A stretch of 64,000 bases of DNA from Capsaspora owczarzaki ATCC 30864. Lineage: Eukaryota; Opisthokonta; Filasterea. The stretch covers positions 411,587-475,586 of the forward strand of contig NW_011887297.1 of assembly GCF_000151315.2 (NCBI RefSeq). Reading direction: 5' to 3'. Below are positions 9,319 through 19,549 of the stretch, piece by piece. Under the pieces are notes generated by a model, which was not told the origin of the DNA, ran no database searches, and saw only the letters and a list, made by a program, of their open reading frames with translations. Made by a program: the position numbers and the translations under genes. The first letter of the stretch is position 1. The number at the start of each line of letters is the position of its first letter.

Positions 9319-12300
9319 ATGGCCGTTTCGACGAGCAGCGCTGCTCAGCTGGCAGATTGGCTCCAGAACACTGTGCACTACCAGCCACCCGCCGCCGCCG
9401 CACATCCTCGGAGCACCCACGGTACAGCCAGTAGTGCCAGTGCACGCCCTGCCCCGCTGCAGCCGGACGCAGTCGAGTGGCTCTTTGGGACGAGCTCGCA
9501 AACCGACGCCTTCCTCAAGTGGCTCGTCCAAACCGTGCGCCCTGCGTCCGTCCTCTCGCCAGAAGACGCACTCGTGTATGTGTTTGTACTTGAGACTGCA
9601 GCCGCGCGATTCGCGTGTGACTGGCTCCCGTGTGCGTGGACACGAGACGGAGCTCAACGTTTCAGTTCCAACAGGCACTGTTTCAAACATTTCCCGCGCT
9701 TTTTTTTTTTTTTTTTGTTTCATTTCGTTTGGTTTTGTTTGACATGCAACAAAAGTGTTTCAGATCGAAGACGACGACGAAACACTTTTTGTTTCCAATA
9801 CCAAAGTCAAAGTCGCTCCACAACGACAACATTCGGATTTTTTTTTCAAATTTCGATCGAATTGAAATTTTGCCCAAATGTACTGACTGTCTCGCATTTT
9901 TGCCTGTTGGTTGGACAGATCGCGGCAGCTCTTGGCGAACGGATCGAGATTTCTAACTGTGGGTTCCTTTTGTGGTGGATTTTGTTTGGGTAATGCTTGA
10001 ATTAACCGGAATTGTTGCTTTTTTTTTGTTGTTGTTGTTGTTGTTGTTGTTGTTTTTGGCGGCTCCACAGGGGCAAGCGCTGGAACAAGCACTTGCAGCG
10101 TTGCAAAACGATGAAGACTGCGAGGACTCGGTCGAAAAGCTCGAGTATGTCGTCGTTGTTGATGTGCGTCTCAATCGTGCGGAAGCAATCTGCAACAATC
10201 TCACTTTGGCTACGACAGGAGCGATATTGCCGCGCTGACTGTCGAACTTGCGCAATGTAAACAGCAAGTTAGCATTGCATCTACGCAACGAGACAAACTC
10301 AGGTACGTGGGCTGAGCACTTGTTGCATTCGAAGAGCACACTTCAAGGTTTCTCACCCCCTCTCAGTCAACTGAGCAACCAGCTCTCAAGTCGCGCCTCG
10401 CACCTTCGGCAACTGGAAGTAGCGGAAGCAGCAGTGCTTACCGCCGACATGAAGAACTGCGAAAAGCTGAATGCCAATGTGAGGCCAACAGACAACTTGT
10501 TTTTTTCGCAAAGAAGAGACGCTCATTTTTGGCGATCGTAACGATGCAGATGAATGCCGTCTTCAATGACGTCTCCCAGGCCATTCATAAGGCGGTTGAG
10601 GCAACGAGTTCCAGCAGCAGTGAGATTGGTGAGTCCAGCACACGCTTTGCGGGCTGTTGACTGTTGTTGTTGGAGTTGTTAATGACTTGCCGTTTGTGCA
10701 ATCCGAGTAGGGACAACCCTGTCGTCAATGGATTGCACCGAGTATAACGACTTTGAGCTCAAGTATTCATCTGCCATCAAGCAATATCATAGCCAGCGTT
10801 TCTTCAATGTAACTCGCATCGAGCCTTGCAGCATTTTTCCTCGCTTTGAGCAACGCTCAGTTTGATTTGGTGGGGCTATAGGGGGTTACGGAACACTTGT
10901 GCGCGACTCCTGCCTCACGGCACGAACTCTTGGACCGAATGCCGCCGGAAGCATTGCTCTTGAGTCGTAAGTTTCACTCGACACGACCCGGCTCCTGTCA
11001 TGCCCTCATTTCGAGTCTTTCTGTTGTTTGTTCTACATTATAGCGGACAAACCCGAAATGAGCCATCACCAACAATCCGAGACCGAGCGGTTGGAGCATG
11101 CGTAAGACAGCACTGCTTTGTTGGATTTTTAATCTCGCCCCAACTCCTTCTCAAGATCCAACTCGATTGTCTCGATTCGACAGAATTCAAGAAGCAATTG
11201 TGGCCCATATTCAAGAGCTCAGCAATTTAGACGCCAGTGCTGCAAACGCCCAACAACTCCAGCGAGCTCTGCATGCTCTCAGTAGTCAGGCGTCGTTGTC
11301 AGCGGACGCAACCAATGCCAGGTAACGTCCAATTTCGTCGGTTGTGCACGTTCTCTCCAAACCGTATCCTGATATATTGCATTCGCTTCAGACAACAACT
11401 TGAGGACAAGCGGCATCGTGCTGAACAGGCTGATGTGCTCGCGCGAACTTTGCTCAACGAAGCGCAAGCCATGGCCGCGCCTCTCGCGCAAAAGCATACA
11501 CTCCCTCTTCTGCTGACAGATTGTCGATTCAAGCTCTCGCGCCAGCATTATCTCGCAACGAATCTCGACACGGTAACAAGCTAGTTTTGTTTTTTGGTTC
11601 CGTTTTTTTTGTTTGTTTTTTTTCATTGAATCTATCTCTCGATGATGGCATCATATCCTGGCCATATGCTCACTATTTATGGCTGCTTGCTAGATTTCCA
11701 AACTACTCCTGGCGCAACAAGCTCGGCGCGAATTCTTACGCCTGAGTCTTGAGCTGGATGAAGGAACTCGCATTCACGAGCAAGGTCTCGTGCGTTCCCT
11801 TGTCGCATCGACCGAACTTGCGTCTTCTCAATTCCGGCAGCGCATGGTACAGAGCCTTGTGCAGAGCTTGAGATACTGTGCATTGCGTGTACTCACCATT
11901 GGGGGATTGCTTCCTTTTTGTGCCAGACTTTGCTGAGCGATCCACTCCTGTCCAACATTGCAGCCAACAAAAAGACAATCGATGAAAGCGACCCGACGCT
12001 CCTGCGCCTTCACGGCGTGTTGAGTCGAGGTATTGATGGGCCATTGTTTGTGTTTCCTTCTTTTTGTTTCAGCCCATGCATCATTCTCACTTTTTGGCAC
12101 GCTGGTTGTCGCTCGTAGCCACGGCTGGATGGCGGTATGCATCCCTTGACAGCACTCAGGCTGATGTTGCCTCTTACGCCCAGCTGGTGCAATACGGTCG
12201 CCATTTGCAAGAGAGCACGCAATCCACCCTTCGTCGACTGGATGCCAGACATGCGCAGCGACAGCAGCATGTTGATGCCGTGTAAGTGTTGTGGGATTGC

Positions 12301-12817
12301 CAAGGCGTTTTGATGGTCTTCAGCATTACTTAACCTTCTCGGACTTTGTCGTTTCTAGAACAACGCAAATCGGCCAGCTCGAAAAGGTGCTTTACCAAGA
12401 TGCCGCGACGCACGAAATCCGCCTTACCTCAAAAGTAATTTAGTGCAGGTGCTAGGGATAAGGTTTGCACACGGTTCTGAATGCTAACGCCTTACATTTT
12501 CTCCACCACGCACAGGACTTGCAGTCAACCATCGAAGAGTTGCTGCATTCGCTCGACCAGTTGGCCAAGGGCATGGACGAAGTCATTCAGCGACGCGAAA
12601 AATACCGACAGGTAATGCATTCATCTGCCTTACAAATCCCCCCTTTTGTGCTCAATCTCGCTTGCTCACCTTGACCTCGCGACAGGCACTCCTGGACGAC
12701 CCTCTGCTGGACGCCCAACGATCCCTGTTTGTCCACTTTTTGCTCGAACCCGAGCAACTGTTGGCCAACATTAATCAACTGCAACAACGGTTGGCCAGCT
12801 ATCAAGCTCGAAGCTAG
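9319..12817 (+). CDS. HAUS3: HAUS augmin-like complex subunit 3
   Basis: Seventeen short exons: 9319-9575, 9919-9958, 10071-10144, 10219-10302, 10367-10478, 10550-10628, 10711-10808, 10882-10966, 11044-11101, 11184-11321, 11392-11572, 11694-11846, 11927-12016 (end uncertain), 12073-12281, 12359-12434, 12516-12611 and 12686-12817. They give about 650 residues. The N-terminus matches HAUS3 in spacing: EWLFGTSSQTDAFLKWLVQT, then a segment ending GQALEQALAAL. Long coiled coil follows. Later parts also fit the family: FELKYSSAIKQYHSQRFF, LPLLLTDCRFKLSRQHYLAT and the ending DEVIQRREKYRQ..LFVHFLLEPEQLLANI. Augmin binds existing spindle microtubules and recruits gamma-tubulin rings through NEDD1 to nucleate branches. 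For exon 13 the consensus donor at 12030 breaks the frame; GTGTTG at 12017 keeps it. Confidence 0.88.
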
Positions 12818-12947
12818 CTGTGTTTGGTTTAAACTCATATAATTCAAACATTTCGGTGGTCATCCTTCCTCGTCTGTTGCCGAGTCTGCTAGTTGAAGAA
12901 ACCATAATTAATGACTATAATACAAGCGAAACAAAAGAGCATTGCAA

Positions 12948-15900
12948 CTATGCAAACCAAGCGTGTCGCATGGCGACGCGGGCAGTCGGCCGTTGACGAG
13001 GATCAATCATCAGCAGGGTGGATAAAAAGTCGACAAAGAGCGAGAAATCGTCCTGATCGTTTGGATGCACACCAGATTCCTGTAGAATGTCCCCAAGACG
13101 TCTGCTGACGGCGCGCACCAGGTAGGCTGGAGCGGTGGGGGAGTGGGGTGAGGAGGGCGACAAGAGCCCTCCGCCGCCTGCTGCCGCGGCCGTGGTCGTT
13201 GTCATACCACCCGAGCCGCCAGCTGCAACCGCGGTAGCGGTGGCGGCGGAACTCGCCTGCAGCAGCTTTGAAGGCGACGCTGGGACGGATTGTTTTTCGC
13301 GGCGGCGATCAAAGAGGAATGGAACGCCGTCGCGCACCACAAAGTAGGATGATACGGCGCTTCCAAACTGCAGCATGTCCGACGGGATGTTTCCGCGGCA
13401 GGCAATTATGCGTGCCAGCAGCGTGGCAATAGAGTCGCTGCGAAAGAGCACCCGGCCCATGAAGAGCTCGGCCAACACGCATCCCAGCGACCAGACGTCA
13501 ATGCGGCCATCGAACGGCAAACCGAGAATAACTTCTGGAGCGCGGTACGGACGCGACTGAATGTAGTGCTGCTTGTTCAAGTTGACGTCCGTGACGCCCG
13601 GGAAGAGGTTGGCCGAACCGCTTGGCTTGTTGGGGTCGTCACTTGCGCTCGCATACGGGGAGAACAGGCTGCTGCCAAAGTCAATCAGTTTGACTTGTGC
13701 TTGGGAGCGGCTACGAAGCAAGATATTCTCCGGCTTGAGATCCGCATGAATAACCCCGCGGGCATGCGCAAAGGCGAGAGCCGTGAGCATTTGTTTGGCG
13801 ATTTGCTTGAGACGGGCCAGCGTAAAGTACGGATCGGCTGCGTTCCGCGTGAGTTTCATCTGTTGGTAGAGATTGTGTCGCAGGAGCTCGCAAACGACCA
13901 GCAGATGCCCTCGGTACACAAAGTAGTCTGACAGCTTGACAATATGCACCGCGTCGACATCGACCCCGGCATTCAGGTACTTGAGCAAGCGGACCTCCTC
14001 GACGCCTTGGCTGAAGGCGTCGCTGGACTTTTTCAACACCTTGACGCACACTGGTGTGCCGCTGGTCAAATCGACGCAATGATACGCGCGCGAGAAGACG
14101 GCCGAGTCAAGAAGCTCGACCACTTGGTAGCGACCAGCCAGCACGTCTTGTGGCCTGATTTCCATTTCGCCGGCGCCGCCATCTGCCGGAACGAACGGAG
14201 CAGAATACGAGCCTGGAGGAAACGCGATCGCCCCTCCAAGACCCCCCGCGTTGCTCGCTGACGCACCCGCTGTAGAATCACTGGAATCCAGCCCGAGCGG
14301 CGCCTCAGTCACCCAAGCAGGGAAGACGCGATCAAAGATAAACCGGAGCGGAACAGCTTCAAAGCGCTCGAGATCCGAGCCGGTCGACGAGTAGCGGTCG
14401 CTGTTGTACTGCGAGGCACTGGCACCGGAGGAGTATGCGCTGAACGATGAGCTGCTGCTCGAGGCAAGTGGCAACTGGGAGCAGGACGAGTTTGGCGAGA
14501 GGTGCGACGACAGCGAGTCAAAGCTGTGACTGTCACGGCGGAGCGAGCTGGTCGGCACGGGCCAGCCTTCTCGGATGGTGCGCCGCGCAACGTAAGGCGA
14601 CGATGGAGCTGGGTAGACTGGTGTGGATGAGCCTCCCAGCAGCGAGGTTGCACCGACAAGCGGCGAGGTTGCTTGCACCGTGGTCAGATCGTTCGCAGAG
14701 CTGTTCAGATTGTTCAACGAGCGCATCATCAGGCTGTCGGAGCTGGACGATCGCGAAGACGAACCGAGAAAGCTTGGGAACGAGGGACTGGGCGAGATGA
14801 CGAGCGAGTCAAAGCTTTGGTGCATCTGGAGAGCTTGGAGGGTCTCGCGAGGCGTTGGGACGATGGACATGGACTGGGATCGCATCGATTTCGCAGAGAC
14901 GAGTGGAGTCAGTACCTCCTCGAGCTCTTCGTCGTCATCTTCGCCCGATTGCTCAGCAAGCGATGACGTGCGGACGTGGGTGCGGTGCATCGGTGCAGAA
15001 GGCGTCAGCGTGTCGCCAAAGTCATCATTCTCTTCTTCTGCCGCTTCTGCTGCCTCCCTGTCTAGCGCGATGGAAGCAGCGACGGCCATGGCAACAGCAG
15101 CGTTGTTGGAAACTGGAGGGAGAAGCGCCGTCATTGTCGGAGCACTCAGAGTACGTGTGGGTGGCACGGCAGCAGCTTGACGAACTGCCGCAAAGGCTGG
15201 GGCGTCAAGGGCAACATCGACCGCGTTCACAGATGCTGACTTGCTTGCACTTGACGTCACCTCCGAGGGAATGGAAGCGGTCGGAAGAGAAGAAGAGGTC
15301 GAGGTCGGGCCAGCGATTGGCGCGGGCGAAGAGGCAGTGGCAGTGGCAGTCGGTGTGATGGCACTGGACGACAATGGAGAAGGCGTGTACGGAATGGAGC
15401 TTCCGGAACTGTGCGACCTCTGTCGCACATTGTTGCGTTTGACGAGCGAAGCGACAGCAAGTGACGGTGCGACGCCTCCTGCTGTGACTGCCGGACGGCC
15501 TCCAGCAGCCGAAGGGACAGGCGACTGCGACGGTTGTGCTGGTAAGGACTGCGAGGACTGTGCTGGAAGGGACTGCTGCGAGGCCTGGGCCACTGCAATC
15601 GAGGGCACCACCGTTGGAGCGGCAGGTGGCGAATTGGTCGTCAATAGAGGCGGTGATTGCTGCACAGCGGACTCAGACGAAACGGGAATCGAGCTTGAGG
15701 AGGACGCTGATGACAAGTTGGAAGGAGGAAGGAATGGTTGGGCAGCCGGAGAGAGAAACGGGAGCGAAGGTCGACGCTCGAGCATTCGCGCGCTCGCCAA
15801 AGGATGGCCAGAAGCAGGTCCAGTGGCCAGAGCCGTGCCGAGCGGGGAGAGAACACTTTGGGTGCCAAACGACCGCGACCGTGAATTGATGCTGCGTGGT

Positions 15901-17090
15901 TTGGAGAACATCTCGGAAGTGGCGGGCCACGAGGCAAAGGCGGATGGAGACAGCGGCGATGCTTCAGAGCCAGCGGCAGTCACAGCAACGGAGGAGCCCA
16001 AGTGCTGCTTGGATGCATTCGCCATGGCTGCTTGCCACACCAAATTGGGAACGCTAGGACGTCGACCGACTTGTCGAAGGAGCGCCGTCAGCTCTGCTTC
16101 GTCGATGGGCTCAAAGTTCAGATCGTCATCCACGAGCAACGACGAGTACGACCGCTGCTTGAAAATCGCGGCATTTGAGAGTTGCGAGACACGAAGCGAC
16201 GTTGGCGTGGACGAAGAGCTCGACAAGGATGCCAGGGATGGTAATGAAGGGCTCTGGGTCGCTGAAATCAAGCGACCAGTCACAGTGCCCGAGCTGAACC
16301 CCGACGATGCTGCGGTGGTCGTGAGTGATGACGTGCTGGCTCGGTTGCCAGGCGGACCTCCTCCCGCTAGAGATCCGAGGAACGAGCCTGGTTGACCCGC
16401 GTCCTTGCCGTCGTTCAATACAGAGAACGACGTGCTTTTGAGCGATGACTGGCTGCGAGTGTCAATGTTTGCCAGCGACGAAGGAGGCATAGCAATGCTC
16501 TGTTCAACCCGGTCGGCGCCTTGGCTGAGCGCGCGGCGACGGATGAGTCGCTTTTGGAAAATGGTCGTGGGTGCAGCCAGCGCCTCCAACGAGCCACTTG
16601 CCTTTGTCGCACCCCCGACCTCGACTTGTAGTGTCGGTAAGGGGTATAACTGCAGCTGTGTCAGAAACGCTGCCCGCTTTGATGCGACCGTCGGACGAGT
16701 TTCGACTTGGAGACGTGTCCGGGGACAGTCTGCTTCATGGNNNNNNNNNNNNNNNNNNNNNNNNNNNNNNNNNNNNNNNNNNNNNNNNNNNNNNNNNNNN
16801 NNNNNNNNNNNNNNNNNNNNNNNNNNNNNNNNNNNNNNNNGCCGGCGAGTGTTTTGCAGCTCGTCGACGGTGTCGAACGACGGGATCCAAATCCTCCTGA
16901 TGGCTGAGGGAGCAGCTTGGTCGACGCCTTCATCGCAAACCGACTGCCGCCTCAGGTGATGCCGTTTTTGACGAAGGGATGATTGTGGTGAGGTTGACAA
17001 CTGCAGCTCACGCTGTCGAGACCGTTGCTGGCCGAGTGACTTGTCTAGTTCGTCCTCGCTGGTGATGGTGGACCTGTCGGCGTCGTTCTC

Positions 17091-17133
<43 letters not shown>

Positions 17134-17903
17134 TTCCTGGCGCTAGTACTACCGTCTGCGTCCTCGTCGTCGTCCTCGTCGTCGTCGCAGTGGTCGCCCA
17201 AATCTCTCAGACTGGATACAGAGGAGGATGTCGACGAAACGTCAGAGGTTGGCACCACGACGTTTGCGTCAATCGAGACAGAGCGCTGTCGCTTGGTCAC
17301 TGGCCCCGCCGTCGATGCAGATAATGATGTTTGGTCGTCGGAATCGGCGGTCAGGGTCGTTGACGAGTTGCTGGCTGAGACCGTGGACACGGCGGATGAC
17401 GACCCAGTTCCAGTTCCGGGGCGGTCGCTCGGGGCACGAAAAGCAGTGGCATCAATTCCGATGATGGAACTTGACTCGGTCTTGCTCTCAACCAGAAGCT
17501 GGGCGGCGGCGGTCGTGCTGCTGGTCGGATTGTCCAACGCGCGTCGCAGCAGCTCAACCATGTCAGGCAGCAGCCGTCCGAGTGCAGGTGCGACTTGGAG
17601 TGCTTCAGATGGCTGTGATGACTCTGATGATGACTCTGGTGCTTGACTTGAGTGATGCTCTGGCTCGCTGCTGCTGACGGACGATTGTTGCAGGTACGCT
17701 TGGACGGCCTGGCTGCAGAGCGCCATCAGCTGGTCTTGCAGCAGGCCACCAGAGCGAGCACCACCAATGCCATTACTGCTACTTGCACCACTCCATTGAC
17801 GAGTCCCGCTGCTGCTGCTGCTGCTGCTGCTGAGACTGAAACTGGATGATGGTGGTGCATCGTCAGGCTCGCCTCGCTCTGCTTCGATTCGCGGCATTTC
17901 CAT
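12948..17903 (-). CDS. DYRK-family protein kinase, plant DYRKP-like
   Basis: One very long exon on the minus strand, about 1,650 residues counting the gap. The N-terminal 1,300 residues are disordered: Ser, Ala and Pro runs and an acidic block with a long Asp run. The kinase domain lies in the last 380 residues, about 14160-12950. Visible motifs are VCVKVLKK (catalytic Lys), HADLKPENILL (Asp of a changed HRD), DFGSS, and an activation loop YIQSRPYRAPEVILGLPFDG. The loop tyrosine is the DYRK autophosphorylation site. The phrases AGRYQVVELLDSAVFSRAYHCVDL and RIDVWSLGCVLAELFMGRVLF match plant DYRKP kinases closely. An Ala/Gly/Ser insert of about 70 residues splits the C-lobe. A 100-N gap at 16741-16840 lies in the disordered part; the same frame is open on both sides. 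The ATG at 17903 is preferred over upstream alternatives because it lies farther from the divergent gene. Confidence 0.87.
16741..16840. other. Assembly gap (100 N)
   Basis: Exactly 100 unknown bases lie inside the DYRK-like gene, just downstream of its Asp-rich block. The round number suggests a placeholder, so the true length is unknown. Any frame or length statement across it is provisional. Confidence 0.99.
17091..17123 (-). repeat. Asp-coding trinucleotide run (GTC)n
   Basis: About eleven GTC units on the plus strand encode a run of Asp on the minus strand in the DYRK-like protein. A second, shorter acidic run lies near 17160-17190. Confidence 0.9.
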
Positions 17904-18172
17904 TGCACTGGAAGGCCCCTCCACTTGCACTTGGGTGCCCGTGCGTGTGTGTATGCCAACGCCAACGCAATCACTAGAACAGCAGACAGCAAAAATGTGT
18001 GAAGAACAGTGACGAGAACAAACCCCAAAAACAACAACAACAAGAACAAGAACAAAACTGAGCTGCTCAGAGATCAAATAACAAACAAAAATAAAGGTGG
18101 ATTTAGATCAACTTTGACCTTCACTCCTTCCTTTTGGCTCCTGTTCATCGAGTTCTCTCCAACATCGCGGCG

Positions 18173-19324
18173 ATGAGCAATCCCAAGCCAACCACCTCAC
18201 TGAGCACAAGCACGACCGGCGCAAGATTGCTCAAGCACGTCCTCGCAGCCGAGTCGCGCATTCGCAAGCACATTCGCACCACGCCGTTAGAAGCGTGTCC
18301 GTGGCTGTCCAAGCTGGCAGGACCGTCCACGCGCGTCTTCCTCAAGTGCGAGTCGGAGCAGGCAACGGGATCGTTCAAGCTCCGCGGCGCGTTCGCCAAG
18401 CTCACAGCATTGATCGAGGCAGCTGAGCACCAAGCGACGCTGCCGCGTCAGGCGGATTCTGGTTCGAGCTCGGAATCATCTGGCTCTCATCATGACGCTG
18501 GATCGAGCAAATCCGCAGATCAAAATGTACTAGTGCTGCCTCGGATTGTGACTGCGTCGACTGGCAACCATGCGCTCGCGTGCTGCGCTGCCATGCAGTC
18601 GTTGGGCATCTCGGGAACGATTTGCGTGCCATCGAGCATTACGCGAGCCAAGCGGGAGCGACTCGAGCTCATGCGGGCAAAGCTGATTGTTGGAGGCCGG
18701 GAGTGCCTCGACGCCGAGAACGCAGCCCAGGAGCTCGCCCAGCGCAGTGGAGCCGTGTACGTGTCGCCATACAACGACTGGGATGTTGCAGGTGGCAATG
18801 GCACGGTTGCGGTGGATCTGGTCGTGCACCAAGGCCTGCACAACGTCGACGCCGTGTTTGTTGCTGTTGGAGGCGGCGGACTCATTGGCGGCATGGCAGC
18901 CTTCCTCAAAGCCCTCGTGCCCAATGTTCGCATTGTCGGGTGCAGTCCGATGCAGTCATGCGTGATGGTGCGGTCGGTCGAGGCCGGCCGCATTGTGGAC
19001 GAAGCCGAAGATTCAGAAACGCTCTCCGACGGCACGGCTGGCGGCATCGAACCGGGTAGCTTGACGTTCGATGTGTGTCGAGACCTTGTCGACGAGTGGG
19101 TCACAGTGTCGGAGGTGGAGATTGCTCGTGCGATGCGCTTTATGCTCGAGTACCACCATCGCGTCGTCGAAGGTGCAGCTGGGGTTGCTATTGCTGCCTT
19201 CCGGAAACACGCACAACGGTTTGCTGGCCAGACGGTGGCGATTGTGCTTTGTGGGTCGAATGTCTCGATGAATCATGTTGCGCAAGTTTCCTCTGACGTT
19301 GACCTTGACCTTGACATGAATTAA
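18173..19324 (+). CDS. PLP fold-type II enzyme, serine racemase / threonine dehydratase-like
   Basis: Intronless, 383 residues from the ATG at 18173. The family motifs of serine racemase and threonine/serine dehydratases are present: TTPLEACPWLSK, then ATGSFKLRGAFAKL (the Lys should form the Schiff base with pyridoxal phosphate), TASTGNHALACCAAMQ, the phosphate-binding GGGGLIGGMAAF, and VLCGSNVS near the end. The expected reactions are racemisation of serine or deamination of serine or threonine; sequence alone does not decide which. A Ser-rich insert of about 35 residues (SGSSSESSGSHHDAGSS) lies between the Lys motif and the TGNH motif, probably as a surface loop. No regulatory ACT domain is seen, unlike biosynthetic threonine deaminase. 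There is no clear targeting peptide. The gene is head to head with the DYRK-like gene. Confidence 0.88.
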   Translation: MSNPKPTTSLSTSTTGARLLKHVLAAESRIRKHIRTTPLEACPWLSKLAGPSTRVFLKCESEQATGSFKLRGAFAKLTALIEAAEHQATLPRQADSGSSSESSGSHHDAGSSKSADQNVLVLPRIVTASTGNHALACCAAMQSLGISGTICVPSSITRAKRERLELMRAKLIVGGRECLDAENAAQELAQRSGAVYVSPYNDWDVAGGNGTVAVDLVVHQGLHNVDAVFVAVGGGGLIGGMAAFLKALVPNVRIVGCSPMQSCVMVRSVEAGRIVDEAEDSETLSDGTAGGIEPGSLTFDVCRDLVDEWVTVSEVEIARAMRFMLEYHHRVVEGAAGVAIAAFRKHAQRFAGQTVAIVLCGSNVSMNHVAQVSSDVDLDLDMN

Positions 19325-19549
19325 AAAAAGAAATACAGTGGTTGAATGGTGTGAAACTCGAAATGTAACATTGATACAAAAACAGTCAACTGGGGAGATC
19401 GGGTGGAGAGAGGAAGAGGGAAGGGGAGAGCGCGAGAGAGACACAAACACAACAACACAACAATGAATTAACCAGAAAAAGTTTTACGAGGCGGAAAGTT
19501 TGCCGCGAATGCAAGACGCAGGCGTGGCAGATCACTTGTAGACGGAAGC

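Noticed and set aside
12017-12029. Consensus-like donor GTATTG at 12030 for HAUS3 exon 13
   Set aside because: It puts the next exon in a frame that does not continue; the earlier GTGTTG donor keeps the frame, though RNA evidence is lacking.
15241-16395. Long open frame on the plus strand opposite the DYRK-like gene
   Set aside because: It is a shadow of the Ser/Ala-rich minus-strand coding sequence; its composition is the complement of that frame and no domain is seen.
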